Origin: Pseudomonas sp. SL4(2022)
GTDB lineage: Bacteria > Pseudomonadota > Gammaproteobacteria > Pseudomonadales > Pseudomonadaceae
NCBI RefSeq assembly: GCF_026625725.1
Contig: NZ_CP113060.1
Location: forward strand, 1,618,001 to 1,682,000
Direction: 5' to 3'
DNA length: 64,000 nucleotides
Translations under genes and position numbers: made by a program
In this document: positions 54,136 through 63,419 of the stretch, in pieces
Layout of the letters: each line of letters opens with the position of its first letter
Numbering within the stretch: the first letter of the stretch is position 1
Notes under the pieces: model-generated
The model's input: the letters and a program-made list of their open reading frames with translations, nothing else
Told to the model about the DNA's origin: nothing
Database searches by the model: none

Positions 54136-56269
54136 CCGTAAATTGGCCTTGATGGGCGTGATTCTCGCCTTGCTGGGCAGCTTCTTTGTGTTCGACGTTG
54201 GCCAGTACCTCAATCTGGAGGCGCTTAAAGCACAGCAGGCTGCATTGAATGCCCAGGTAACGGCGCAGCCCTGGCTGGCGGCCGGGGTGTTCTTCCTCGC
54301 CTATGTGGCGGTCACGGCATTGTCCTTGCCCGGTGCGGCGTTGATGACGCTGCTGGCCGGTGCGCTATTCGGCCTGCTCGAAGGTTTTATTCTGGTGTCG
54401 TTCGCTTCGACGCTGGGGGCCACGTTGGCCATGCTCAGCAGCCGTTTTCTGCTGCGCGACTGGGTGCAGAGCCGCTTTGGGCAGCGCTTGGCGGGTATTG
54501 ATGCGGGCATTGAGCGTGAAGGCGCGTTTTATCTGTTTGCCCTGCGTCTGGTGCCAGTGTTCCCGTTCTTTTTGATCAACCTGGCCATGGGTCTGACCCG
54601 GCTGCCAGCGCGCACCTACTGGTGGGTGAGCCAACTGGGCATGCTGCCGGGCACGTTGGTGTTCGTGAACGCCGGGCGTGAACTGGGCAAGCTCGATTCG
54701 CTGGCCGGCATTCTTTCGCCGGGGCTGCTCGGTGCCTTTGTGCTGCTCGGCGTATTCCCGCTGATCGCGCGCAAGCTGCTGGGCCTGATTCAGGCGCGGC
54801 GGGTGTACGCCGGTTGGGATAAACCCAAGACCTTCGACCGCAACCTGCTGGTGATCGGCGCGGGTGCCGGTGGTTTGGTCAGCGCCTATATTGCGGCGGC
54901 GGTGAAGGCCAAGGTCAGCCTGATCGAAAAACACCAGATGGGCGGCGACTGCCTGAACACCGGCTGCGTGCCGTCCAAGGCGCTGCTGCGTTCAGCCAAG
55001 CTGGCCAATGAGTTGAAGAAAGCCCCGGCGCTGGGGTTTAGCGCTGTGCACGGCACGGTGGATTTCCCGGCGGTGATGGAACGGGTGCAGCGGGTGATTG
55101 CCGACATCGAGCCGCACGACTCGGTCGAACGCTACACCGGCTTGGGCGTTGAGGTGATTCAGGGGCAGGCGAAAATCCTCTCGCCCTGGAGCGTGGCGGT
55201 CAACGGCCAGACCCTGACCAGCCGCAACCTGATTATCGCCGCTGGCGCACGGCCGCTGGTGCCGAGCATTCCGGGCCTGGATCAGGTGCGCACGTACACC
55301 TCGGACACCATCTGGGGCCTGCGCGAACAACCGCGCTGGCTGCTGGTGCTGGGCGGCGGGCCAATCGGCTGCGAGCTGGCGCAAGCATTTCAGCGCCTGG
55401 GCAGCCAGGTGATTCAGGTGGAACTGGCCGAGCGCTTATTGCCGCGTGAAGACGCAGACGCCAGCGCGCTGGTGCTCAACAGTTTGCTGGCCGATGGCGT
55501 CGACGTGCGCCTGCAACACCGGGCGGAACGCTTTGAAGTGGTCAACGGCGAGCAGCGCATGATTGCCCGCCGTCAGGACACCGGCGAAGAAGTGACCATC
55601 GCCTTTGATGGCCTGCTGCTGGCGCTGGGCCGGGTGGCCAATGTCAGCGGTTATGGCGTTGAAGAGCTGGGCCTGACCCTGCGCCCCAACGGCACCCTGG
55701 AAACCGACGAATACTTGGCCACGCGCCTGCCCAATGTCTACGCCGTGGGCGATGTCACCGGGCCTTATCAATTCACCCATGTGGCGGCGCATCAAGCCTG
55801 GTACGCGGCGGTGAATGCGCTGTTTGGCAGCTTCAAACGCTTCAAGGTGGATTACCGGGTCATCCCGCACTGCACCTTCACCGACCCGGAAGTGGCACGC
55901 GTCGGCCTCTCGGAGACAGAAGCGCAGGCCAAGGGCATTGCCTATGAAGTGACGCGCTACGGCATCGACGACCTCGACCGCGCGATTGCCGACGAGGCCG
56001 CCCACGGCTTTGTCAAAGTACTCACCGTGCCGGGCAAGGATCAGATTCTTGGCGTGACCATCGTCGGCGAACATGCCGGCGAATTGCTCACCGAATACGT
56101 GCTGGCCATGAAGTACAACCTCGGGCTGAACAAGATTCTCGGCACCATCCACAGCTACCCGACCATGAGCGAGGCGAATAAATACGCCGCCGGTGAATGG
56201 AAGCGCGCGCATGCCCCGCAGGGCTTGTTGCGCCTGGTCCAGCGCTTTCATGCCTGGAGGCTTAAGTGA
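54128..56269 (+). CDS. Fusion of TVP38/VTT membrane domain with FAD disulfide oxidoreductase
   Basis: A 713-residue bifunctional protein. Residues 1-220 form a VTT/DedA-like membrane domain (SLPGAALMTLLAGALFGLLEG; LRLVPVFPFFLINLAMGLT). From about 235 a mercuric-reductase-like flavoprotein follows: FAD fingerprint LVIGAGAGGLVSAYIAAA, redox-active Cys275 and Cys280 in GGDCLNTGCVPSK, NAD fingerprint VLGGGPIGCELAQAF, and the second FAD motif NVYAVGDVTG. The C-terminal dimerisation domain is present. It lacks the N-terminal metal-binding domain of MerA. The start has GGAGG and overlaps the previous gene by 8 nt. The true substrate is unknown. Confidence 0.92.
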   Translation: MNSRKLALMGVILALLGSFFVFDVGQYLNLEALKAQQAALNAQVTAQPWLAAGVFFLAYVAVTALSLPGAALMTLLAGALFGLLEGFILVSFASTLGATLAMLSSRFLLRDWVQSRFGQRLAGIDAGIEREGAFYLFALRLVPVFPFFLINLAMGLTRLPARTYWWVSQLGMLPGTLVFVNAGRELGKLDSLAGILSPGLLGAFVLLGVFPLIARKLLGLIQARRVYAGWDKPKTFDRNLLVIGAGAGGLVSAYIAAAVKAKVSLIEKHQMGGDCLNTGCVPSKALLRSAKLANELKKAPALGFSAVHGTVDFPAVMERVQRVIADIEPHDSVERYTGLGVEVIQGQAKILSPWSVAVNGQTLTSRNLIIAAGARPLVPSIPGLDQVRTYTSDTIWGLREQPRWLLVLGGGPIGCELAQAFQRLGSQVIQVELAERLLPREDADASALVLNSLLADGVDVRLQHRAERFEVVNGEQRMIARRQDTGEEVTIAFDGLLLALGRVANVSGYGVEELGLTLRPNGTLETDEYLATRLPNVYAVGDVTGPYQFTHVAAHQAWYAAVNALFGSFKRFKVDYRVIPHCTFTDPEVARVGLSETEAQAKGIAYEVTRYGIDDLDRAIADEAAHGFVKVLTVPGKDQILGVTIVGEHAGELLTEYVLAMKYNLGLNKILGTIHSYPTMSEANKYAAGEWKRAHAPQGLLRLVQRFHAWRLK

Positions 56270-56973
56270 GGCGCATCGGGCTGCTGGCCGCGCTGTTGCT
56301 GGCCCCGCTGGCGCAGGCGGAAAACGTGCTGAACCCATGGACGGCCGGGCCACCGGCGGGCGAATGGTCAACGCCGTGGAAGCTGGCGGATATCCCCAAG
56401 CTGAAACCCTCGGTGCGCACGCTGGTAGAGCTGGACGGTCAGCCCGTGCTGCAAATCAAGGCCGATGCGGCGGCGGGTGGTTTGCTTCATCCGCTCGATT
56501 TGCCCGGCGATCAACCCTGGCAGTTGAGCTGGCAATGGCGCACCGAACAGGCCTTGGATCAGGCCCGTTTTGCCACCCGAGAAGGCGACGACTACGCCGC
56601 GCGCGTTTATGTACTGCTCGATTACCCGCTGGATTCGCTGAGCTTCGCCACGCGGCAGAAGCTGCGTCTGGCGCGCACCTTCTTCGACCCCGACCTGCCG
56701 GCGGCGACCCTCAGTTACGTCTGGGACAACCGCGCGGCCCCGGGCACCCACGCGCGTAGCGCCTACACCGATACCGTCGAAATGCTTGTGCTGCGCGGCC
56801 CGGAAGCACCACTGGGGCAGTGGCAGCGCGAATCGCGCGACCTGCGCGCCGACGCTATTGCCGCTTTCGGCAGTGCACCGCGCAAAATCCTCGGCGTGGT
56901 GTTTGCCGCCGACAGCGACAACACCGGGGAATCGGCGCACAGCTATTTTGCTGCGCCGCAGTTGCAACGCTAA
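56266..56973 (+). CDS. DUF3047 exported protein
   Basis: A 235-residue protein with a signal peptide (RRIGLLAALLLAPLAQA) and a DUF3047 domain: QPVLQIKADAAAGGLLHPLD, PWQLSWQWRTE, DDYAARVYVLLDYP, LSYVWDN and GVVFAADSDNTGESA are all family blocks. The fold is likely a secreted beta-sandwich; function is unknown. The GTG start forms a GTGA overlap with the fusion gene and has GGAGG upstream. Position in the ArsS operon suggests a periplasmic partner of the membrane oxidoreductase. Confidence 0.87.
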   Translation: MRRIGLLAALLLAPLAQAENVLNPWTAGPPAGEWSTPWKLADIPKLKPSVRTLVELDGQPVLQIKADAAAGGLLHPLDLPGDQPWQLSWQWRTEQALDQARFATREGDDYAARVYVLLDYPLDSLSFATRQKLRLARTFFDPDLPAATLSYVWDNRAAPGTHARSAYTDTVEMLVLRGPEAPLGQWQRESRDLRADAIAAFGSAPRKILGVVFAADSDNTGESAHSYFAAPQLQR

Positions 56974-57030
56974 CGGGGCTAAGCACATCCAGTACCATAA
57001 GGGCCCCGTTTTCATGATGGATACGCGCGA

Positions 57031-58104
57031 TTGAGCACTCACTACGACCTGCTGTTGATCGGCGCCGGCCACGCCCACCTGGGTGTGCTGCGGCGCTGGG
57101 CCTTGGTCGAGCGGCCAGCGGGGCGCATTGCCTTGCTCAGTCCGGGGCCGGTGGCTTGGTATTCCGGCATGTTGCCCGGTTTGCTGGCCGGGCGGCATCG
57201 GGCGGAGGAGTGTCAGGTCGAGTTGCTGGCGCTGTGCCGTGCGGCCAAGGTTGAGTTGATCATCGCGCCGGTTGAAAGCCTGTCCGCCGCGCAACAGCTG
57301 GTGCAAGTGGCGGACGGCCGTACGTTCAGCGCGCAATGGCTGTCGCTGAATGTCGGCGCGGGCATCCGCACGCCGGCGCAGCAGGGCAGCGCCATGCAGT
57401 TGCTGGCAGTCAAACCTTTCGATGAGTTTCTGCAGGGTTGGCAGCGCTGGCAGGCGCAGCCCGAACCTGTGGCGATTCTCGGTGGCGGTGCAGCGGCGGT
57501 TGAACTGGCGTTGGCCGTGGCCGACAAGGTGCCGCAACTGGCCCTGTTCTGTGCCGGTCACCTGCTCGATGGCTTGTCGCCTGGCCTGCGTTTACGCGCC
57601 CTCGGCCATCTGCGCCAACGCCGGGTGCAGGTGCGTGAAGACTGCCCCATCAGCCAGATCAACGGCGACAGCTTGTTGAGTGGCACTGAACCCGTGTGGC
57701 GCGGTTTACGCTTGCTGTTGGCCAGCGGCGCGGCGGCGTGGCCGTGGCTGGCGCACAGTGGTCTGGGATGTGATGAACAGGGCTTTGTTTTAGTGGCGCC
57801 CACGTTGCAGAGCTACACCCAGCCCAGCCTGTTTGCTGTGGGCGACTGCGCCAGCCTGCCGGGTGCGCGCAAAAGCGGGGTCTATGCGGTGCGCCAGGGG
57901 CCAGTGCTGGCGTTTAACCTGCAAGCGGCCCTGCGTGGCCAGCCACTCAAAGCCTATCGGCCGCAGCGTCATACCCTCGCCTTGCTGGCCACTGGCGATG
58001 GCGGCGCGCTGATGGACTGGTACGGGCACAGTGCCGGCGGCCAATGCCTGGGTCGCTGGAAAGACCTGCTCGACAAGGGGTTTATCCACCGTCACAGTTT
58101 TTGA
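57031..58104 (+). CDS. FAD-dependent oxidoreductase (NDH-2/SelD-associated type)
   Basis: A 357-residue pyridine nucleotide-disulfide oxidoreductase-family protein. FAD fingerprint LLLIGAGHAHLGVLRRWA at the very N-terminus, NAD region VAILGGGAAAVELALAVA, and the second FAD site PSLFAVGDCASL are clear. The GHAH variant and WYSGMLPGLLAG resemble the flavoprotein module fused to selenide water dikinase (SelD) in some bacteria. The only start near the fingerprint is TTG at 57031, with a poor Shine-Dalgarno, overlapping a tiny frame MMDTRD. It is the last gene of the ArsS-type operon. Confidence 0.82.
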   Translation: MSTHYDLLLIGAGHAHLGVLRRWALVERPAGRIALLSPGPVAWYSGMLPGLLAGRHRAEECQVELLALCRAAKVELIIAPVESLSAAQQLVQVADGRTFSAQWLSLNVGAGIRTPAQQGSAMQLLAVKPFDEFLQGWQRWQAQPEPVAILGGGAAAVELALAVADKVPQLALFCAGHLLDGLSPGLRLRALGHLRQRRVQVREDCPISQINGDSLLSGTEPVWRGLRLLLASGAAAWPWLAHSGLGCDEQGFVLVAPTLQSYTQPSLFAVGDCASLPGARKSGVYAVRQGPVLAFNLQAALRGQPLKAYRPQRHTLALLATGDGGALMDWYGHSAGGQCLGRWKDLLDKGFIHRHSF

Positions 58105-58381
58105 ACGGCCCACTGATCCGGCAGCAGGATTGCCGTTGTTAATTCAGGTGCGACCAACGTTTTCTGGCCCTGGCTGGACTTGGGTGTTCGAATCAGGCGA
58201 CTAGGTGAAGTTGGCCGCCAGGAGCGACACCCGCTATGGTCTATAGAATTAACGACGATGGCCGCTTGCCCGGCCAATTGTCCGCATCATCAGGGCGAGT
58301 TACGAGCTTAAATAGTCTGGCGGTGCGCCGCGGGCTGTTTCTGGTGTTAGCCGCGCCAGAATAAAAATAACGAGGTTTGTC

Positions 58382-59950
58382 ATGCGCTCTGCGTTTATTA
58401 CCTACCCCAAGGCCTGCGCGCTGCATGCCCTGGGTCTGGCCGGGTTGATGGTGGCGTACCAGCAGATGCAAGTACCCTGGTTTGTCAGCGTCCCGTCCTT
58501 TTTGCTGCTGGCCTTGTGGCCGTGGCTGGGGCCCTGGCAGCGTCAGGATGAAGGGGTGCCAACGGCGACCCAGGCCGACGATGAGTTTGTTGGTATCAGC
58601 CAAAACCTGTCACGGCACACCTGCCATAACGCGCTGGCTTCTGCCGAAGTGGCCCATGCCGCGCATCAGGTGGCCGGCAAGCTGCAATCGCAATTGGGCG
58701 CGACCGAGCAAATCAACCACGCCGCTGAAGCCATTATTCAGACCGAACAGAACACCGCTCAGCGCGCCGAACACACCCTGCGCGCGGCACAGAGCGTGCG
58801 CGAGAACAGCGCCAGCGGTCAGCACGACCTGCGTGAGGCCATCAGCGCCATGCAGCAACTCAGTGCGCAAACGGCCACCAGTCGCGAGCTGATTGACGGC
58901 CTCAGCAGCCGCACCGAACAGATCGAGAAAGTCACCCTGGTGATTCAGGCCATCGCCAGCCAGACCAACCTGCTGGCGCTCAATGCGGCCATTGAAGCGG
59001 CCCGTGCCGGTGACCTCGGCCGTGGCTTTGCCGTGGTCGCCGATGAGGTGCGCAACTTGGCGGGCCGCACCAGCAGCGCCACCGAAGAGGTCGGGCAGAT
59101 TGTCAGCGACATTCGTCAGCAAAGTGTGGCGGTGGTCAGCCACATGCAACAGCAGGGCGAGCAGTTGACCCGCGCGGCGCAACAGGTTGAGCAAACCGGC
59201 GAGCAACTGCAGCGCATCGCCAGCCTGGCCGAAGAGGTGGAGGAGCAGGTCGGGCAGATCGACACCGGCACCCGCCACAACCACGAACGCCTGGCCGAAC
59301 TCTCGGTGGCCGTCGGTCAGTTGCGCGGCGACGTCAGCGACAGCGCCAGTCAGACGCAACAGCTCAGCCAGGCCGCAGAGCGTTTGGCCGGTGAAGCTGA
59401 GCATATCAGCGAGCAGTTCGCCGAGGTCGGGCTGGCGAGTTATCACCAGCGCATCTACGACCTGGCCCGGCAAGCCGCCGCGCAGATTGCCGCGCAGTTT
59501 GAGGCCGATCTGCAGCGTGGCCGTATCAGCAGCAACGAGTTGTTTGACCGCAGCTACCAGCCCATCGCCAATACCTTTCCGGCCAAGTACAAAACCCGTT
59601 TCGACAGTTATGCCGATCAGATCCTGCCGGCCATTCAGGAGCCGCTGCTCAGTCAGCACGAGGGGCTGGTCTTCGCCATCGCCTGCACCCCGGAAGGCTA
59701 TGTACCCACGCACAACAATGCCTTCAACCATCCACCCTGCGGCGATCGCGCGGTGGATATCATCAAAAGCCGCAGCAAGCGCCTGTTCAATGACCGCACC
59801 GGCATCCGCTGCGGCAGTCACCAGAAGCCGCTGCTGTTGCAAACCTACATGCGTGACACCGGCGAGCTGATGCATGACCTGTCCGTACCCATCATGGTTC
59901 AGGGCCGGCATTGGGGTGGCATTCGCCTGGGTTACAAGCCCGAGCCGTGA
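58382..59950 (+). CDS. Methyl-accepting chemotaxis protein with C-terminal sensor domain
   Basis: A 522-residue receptor with reversed layout. Residues 10-50 hold two short hydrophobic stretches ([36 protein letters not shown]), the signalling coiled coil covers about 75-345 with a normal tip ([20 protein letters not shown]), and the sensor follows at about 360-515 ([50 protein letters not shown]), resembling a single Cache-like domain. The sensor is therefore predicted to be cytoplasmic. GAGG precedes the ATG, and a terminator follows the stop. Confidence 0.9.
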   Translation: MRSAFITYPKACALHALGLAGLMVAYQQMQVPWFVSVPSFLLLALWPWLGPWQRQDEGVPTATQADDEFVGISQNLSRHTCHNALASAEVAHAAHQVAGKLQSQLGATEQINHAAEAIIQTEQNTAQRAEHTLRAAQSVRENSASGQHDLREAISAMQQLSAQTATSRELIDGLSSRTEQIEKVTLVIQAIASQTNLLALNAAIEAARAGDLGRGFAVVADEVRNLAGRTSSATEEVGQIVSDIRQQSVAVVSHMQQQGEQLTRAAQQVEQTGEQLQRIASLAEEVEEQVGQIDTGTRHNHERLAELSVAVGQLRGDVSDSASQTQQLSQAAERLAGEAEHISEQFAEVGLASYHQRIYDLARQAAAQIAAQFEADLQRGRISSNELFDRSYQPIANTFPAKYKTRFDSYADQILPAIQEPLLSQHEGLVFAIACTPEGYVPTHNNAFNHPPCGDRAVDIIKSRSKRLFNDRTGIRCGSHQKPLLLQTYMRDTGELMHDLSVPIMVQGRHWGGIRLGYKPEP

Positions 59951-59968
59951 TGGGCCTGACCATGCCTG

Positions 59969-59995
59969 GCCGTGATAGGCACCATCACGGCTTTT
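59969..59995 (+). terminator. Intrinsic terminator of the chemoreceptor gene
   Basis: GCCGTGAT, loop of 7, ATCACGGC, then TTTT: a perfect 8-bp stem, 19 nt after the stop. Confidence 0.88.
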
Positions 59996-60072
59996 GAATT
60001 ATCGCCCGCGGCCAACGCGCGTAAGCTGCCGCTCTCTTTGATCATCACGGCCTGCGCCCCAAGGAATACACC

Positions 60073-60756
60073 ATGAAGATTCTGCTGGTACTGACCTCAC
60101 ACGACCAACTGGGCAACACCGGACACAAAACTGGCTTCTGGCTGGAGGAATTCGCTTCGCCTTACTACGTGTTCAAGGATGCTGGCGCGCAGCTGACCCT
60201 CGCCTCGCCCAAGGGTGGCCAGCCGCCGCTGGACCCAAAGAGCGACGCCCCTGATGCGCAAACCGCCGCTACCGAGCGCTTCCGTGCTGATCCGGCAGCG
60301 CAACAGGCGCTGGCCAACACCGTGCCGCTGAGCCAGGTGAAGGCAGATGATTTCGACGCCGTGTTCTATCCAGGCGGCCATGGTCCACTGTGGGATTTGG
60401 CCGAAGACCGTACCTCCATCGCCCTAATCGAACACTTCCAGGCACAGAACAAACCCGTGGCTGCGGTCTGCCACGCTCCGGGTGTGCTGCGTCATGTCAA
60501 AGCGGCCAACGGTCTGCCGCTGGTCAGCGGCAAGAAAGTCACCGGTTTTAGCAACAGCGAAGAGGCTGCGGTACAGCTGACCGACGTGGTGCCATTCCTG
60601 GTGCAAGATATGCTCATCGCCAACGGTGGCCATTACACCAGCACGAACGATTGGCAGAGCCATGTAGCGGTAGATGGCCTGCTGATCACCGGGCAAAACC
60701 CGGCCTCATCGGATGCCACCGCCGACGCGTTGATCCACCTGCTCAAGCAGGCCTGA
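60073..60756 (+). CDS. DJ-1/PfpI-family protein (type 1 glutamine amidotransferase-like)
   Basis: A 227-residue protein of the Hsp31/YhbO-like class of DJ-1/PfpI. The nucleophile elbow is AAVCHAPGVL with Cys133-His134, and the partner acid is Glu25 or Glu26 in GFWLEEFASPYYVF. The opening ILLVLTSHDQLGNTGHKTG is typical of the class I GATase-like group found beside oxidoreductases. Members act as glyoxalase III/deglycase or stress chaperones; which applies is unclear. AAGGA lies 7 nt before the ATG. The cupin gene follows after 26 bp. Confidence 0.9.
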   Translation: MKILLVLTSHDQLGNTGHKTGFWLEEFASPYYVFKDAGAQLTLASPKGGQPPLDPKSDAPDAQTAATERFRADPAAQQALANTVPLSQVKADDFDAVFYPGGHGPLWDLAEDRTSIALIEHFQAQNKPVAAVCHAPGVLRHVKAANGLPLVSGKKVTGFSNSEEAAVQLTDVVPFLVQDMLIANGGHYTSTNDWQSHVAVDGLLITGQNPASSDATADALIHLLKQA

Positions 60757-60782
60757 AGCAGACGGAGTGAAGGGGGGCGACC

Positions 60783-61439
60783 ATGCAACTGAATGCCGAC
60801 TTTAGTCAGCGCGCCCTGATCCGTGCGGCCGACAGCCCCTGGGTGGCCTCACCCATGCCAGGGGTGGAGCGGCGCATGCTGGACCGCATCGGCGAGGAGG
60901 TGGCACGCGCCACCAGCATCGTGCGCTACGCGGCAGGCTCACGCTTCAGCGCGCATCACCACCCCGGCGGCGAGGAGTTTCTTGTGCTCGAGGGGGTGTT
61001 CTCCGATGAGCGCGGCGATTACCCGGCCGGCACCTACGTGCGTAACCCGATTGGCAGTCATCACGCGCCCTTTAGCCGCGAAGGCTGCACCATCTTCGTC
61101 AAATTGATGCAGTTCGATGTGGCCGATGACCAGCCTGTGGTGATCGACAGCACCCAGGCGCAATGGCGGTCCGGCCTGGTGCCGGGCTTGCAGGTGTTGC
61201 CGTTGCACCAGCACGGCACCGAACACGTGGCGCTGGTGCGTTGGGCCCCCGGCACCTACTTCAATGCCCACCGGCATTGGGGCGGCGAAGAAATCCTGGT
61301 GCTTGAAGGCACCTTTCAGGACGAATTCGGCGACTACCCGGCCGGCAGCTGGCTGCGCAGCCCGCACCTGTCACAGCACACGCCGTTCAGCGAAGCCGGC
61401 TGCCTGATCTGGGTGAAAACCGGGCACTTGCCCGATTAA
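60783..61439 (+). CDS. Double-cupin protein (ChrR-like)
   Basis: A 218-residue protein with two cupin modules. Each repeats a metal-site pattern: FSAHHHPGGEEFLVLEG...GDYPAGTYVRNP (about 60-90) and FNAHRHWGGEEILVLEG...GDYPAGSWLRSP (about 160-190). The pattern resembles the anti-sigma factor ChrR C-terminal cupin; the N-terminal anti-sigma part of ChrR is absent, so this is probably a free enzyme or sensor. A GGGGGG Shine-Dalgarno lies 6 nt before the ATG. It overlaps the convergent reductase gene by 4 bases. Confidence 0.88.
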   Translation: MQLNADFSQRALIRAADSPWVASPMPGVERRMLDRIGEEVARATSIVRYAAGSRFSAHHHPGGEEFLVLEGVFSDERGDYPAGTYVRNPIGSHHAPFSREGCTIFVKLMQFDVADDQPVVIDSTQAQWRSGLVPGLQVLPLHQHGTEHVALVRWAPGTYFNAHRHWGGEEILVLEGTFQDEFGDYPAGSWLRSPHLSQHTPFSEAGCLIWVKTGHLPD

Positions 61440-62665
61440 CTGCCTGTGGCCATCAAGCGTTTGTAGTGGTGGGTACGTCGCGCGCTTTTCAGCTGTTCCA
61501 ATAACAGCGCGCGTAGCGGCGAGACCCCAGCGTGGGTGTGCTTGCCTAGGCTGAGCTGGCGCAGTTGAAACTTCACCACGGCCATGTAAGCCAGGGAGGC
61601 AAACGCCTTGTTCTTCCAGCGAATAGGCGGCAATTCGGCACTGCTGGGCTGCCCGGCCTGCCATTGTTTCGGCAGCGCTGGGTTGATCGCCAAGGCCGTG
61701 GCTATCCCGGCCATGGCCACGCCGCTGGCCAGCACCTGTTCGACCACTGGCAAACGACGAATCCCACCGGTGACCATCACCGGCATCGTCGCCGCAGCGG
61801 CAATCTCACCGGCGAACTCCAGAAAGTAGGCTTCACGCGCGAGGGTGCGGCCATCACGGGCATCGCCCTGCATGGCCGGCGCTTCATAGCTGCCACCGGA
61901 CAGCTCGACCAGATCAACCGCCAGCTCATTGAGCAGTTGAACCACCTGCTTGGCATCGGCCGCGTCGAAGCCGCCACGCTGAAAGTCCGCCGAGTTGAGT
62001 TTGACCGCCACGCAGAAGCTGGGGGCCACCACAGCCCGTACCGCCTTGACCACCTCAAGGAGAAAGCGCGCACGGTTTTCCAGCGGACCACCCCAGCGAT
62101 CGGTGCGTTTGTTGCTGATCGGCGAAAGGAATTGGCTGAGCAGATAACCGTGCGCCGCGTGGATCTGTACGCCGGTAAAGCCGGCCTGTTCGGCCAGCTG
62201 TGCAGTGCGCGCGTAGCGCTGAATCAGGTCCTGGATTTCTGCTTCATCCAGCGCCTTGGGCACGGGGAACATTTTCGACAGGCCACCCAGCTCCAGCGCG
62301 ACCGCTGACGGTGCTACGGTCTGCTGGCCAAGGTTGGCCTGCATTTGCCGGCCGGGGTGGTTGATCTGCATCCAGACCTGCGCACCCTGCGCCCGGCTGA
62401 TGCGCGCCCACTCGCGGAATTTATCCAGCTGGCGCGCATCTTCCAGCACCACGCCGCCGGGGCCGGTCATGGCGCGGCGGTCGACCATCACATTGCCGGT
62501 GATCAACAGCCCGGCACCACCCTCGGCCCAGGCTTGATAGAGGCGCAGCAATTCAGCAGACGGGCCTTGGCGGGTATCGGCCAGGTTTTCTTCCATCGCC
62601 GCCTTGGCAATGCGATTGGGGATGACAGTACCGTTGGGCAGGTGCAGCGGTTGGAAGGCAGGCAT
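61436..62665 (-). CDS. NADH:flavin oxidoreductase, old yellow enzyme family
   Basis: A 409-residue FMN-dependent ene-reductase of the 2,4-dienoyl-CoA reductase-like OYE branch without the iron-sulfur C-terminus. TIM-barrel motifs: LHLPNGTVIPNRIAKAAMEE, QINHPGRQ, GVQIHAAHGYLLSQFLSP (conserved HAAHGYL), DRWGGPLENRARF and VMVTGGIRR. The frame is open 35 codons upstream, but the ATG at 62665 is where the family starts and lies after a MerR-type promoter. It is divergent from the merR gene that most likely controls it. The natural substrate, an electrophilic alkene, is inferred. Confidence 0.92.
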   Translation of the reverse strand: MPAFQPLHLPNGTVIPNRIAKAAMEENLADTRQGPSAELLRLYQAWAEGGAGLLITGNVMVDRRAMTGPGGVVLEDARQLDKFREWARISRAQGAQVWMQINHPGRQMQANLGQQTVAPSAVALELGGLSKMFPVPKALDEAEIQDLIQRYARTAQLAEQAGFTGVQIHAAHGYLLSQFLSPISNKRTDRWGGPLENRARFLLEVVKAVRAVVAPSFCVAVKLNSADFQRGGFDAADAKQVVQLLNELAVDLVELSGGSYEAPAMQGDARDGRTLAREAYFLEFAGEIAAAATMPVMVTGGIRRLPVVEQVLASGVAMAGIATALAINPALPKQWQAGQPSSAELPPIRWKNKAFASLAYMAVVKFQLRQLSLGKHTHAGVSPLRALLLEQLKSARRTHHYKRLMATGS

Positions 62666-62693
62666 GGCGTACTCCGAGGTAGCAGGTGGAGCA

Positions 62694-62724
62694 AGGCTAA
62701 GGTTAAAGTCAACTTTAAGGTCAA
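62694..62724 (-). promoter_or_regulatory. MerR-type promoter with 19-bp spacer and central palindrome
   Basis: On the minus strand -35 TTGACC and -10 TAGCCT are separated by exactly 19 bp, and the spacer holds TTAAAGT-TG-ACTTTAA. Over-long spacers with a centred palindrome are the hallmark of MerR-family activated promoters. It drives the reductase at 62665; the divergent merR starts 18 bp away. Confidence 0.85.
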
Positions 62725-62741
62725 TAGTGCGGAGTGATGGA

Positions 62742-63146
62742 ATGAAAATCGGTGAACTGGCCAGCCGCACCGGGCTGGCGGCATCGCGTATTCGTTTCTA
62801 TGAAGCCAGCGGGCTGATCGGCGCGCAACGTCAGGCCAACGGCTACCGCCGCTACCCGGAACAGGCCGTGCAGACCCTGGGCATCATCAGCTGTGCGCAG
62901 CAGGCCGGGTTCAGCCTGGAGGAAATCCGCCACATGCTGCCCGATGCCAACGCCGCAGGCTGGGCCCACGATCAGTTGCTCAGCAGCCTGCAGCGCAAAG
63001 TCAGCGAAATCGAAGCCATGCAACAGCGTTTAGCGCAGAACAAAGCGCAACTGCTGGGCATTATTGCCAGCATCGAAAGCAAGCCCGAAGGCATGGCCTG
63101 CGCCGAGAACGCCGAACGGGTGATGGCGCAGTTACGCGGTGCATAA
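62742..63146 (+). CDS. MerR-family transcriptional regulator
   Basis: A 134-residue regulator with the N-terminal MerR helix-turn-helix (KIGELASRTGLAASRIRFYE, residues 2-21), wing and a dimerisation helix (VSEIEAMQQRLAQNKAQLLG). The C-terminal effector part is short and has a single cysteine (MACAENAERV), unlike metal sensors with several. GGAG precedes the ATG at 62742; an open frame upstream is not needed. It faces the OYE gene and likely controls it in response to an electrophile or oxidant. Confidence 0.9.
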   Translation: MKIGELASRTGLAASRIRFYEASGLIGAQRQANGYRRYPEQAVQTLGIISCAQQAGFSLEEIRHMLPDANAAGWAHDQLLSSLQRKVSEIEAMQQRLAQNKAQLLGIIASIESKPEGMACAENAERVMAQLRGA

Positions 63147-63419
63147 GCGGTCGCCAATGTTTAGCCCAGTAACAACCAAGCATGTAAAAAACCGCATTTA
63201 ACCAACGCATGGCCCTGTGTGAACCTTGCACCCATGCGCTCTTCTCTTGTGTTTTATCCCGCCCCTTTGCCCGCAGCCACGCCGCGTGATCAGCTCAAAC
63301 TGCCGCAAACCTTGGCGTTTTGGGCGTTGTGGCATTGCCGTCATGCGCGTCCGCCGGATGGCCGATCGGATCGTTTCTGACTGCTCTGTCCACTCCCGTC
63401 CTCTACCAGGAAGCTGCTT

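Noticed and set aside
58610..59911. 433-codon frame opposite the chemoreceptor gene
   Set aside because: Antisense shadow; the opposite strand has an intact chemoreceptor with a recognised signalling tip.
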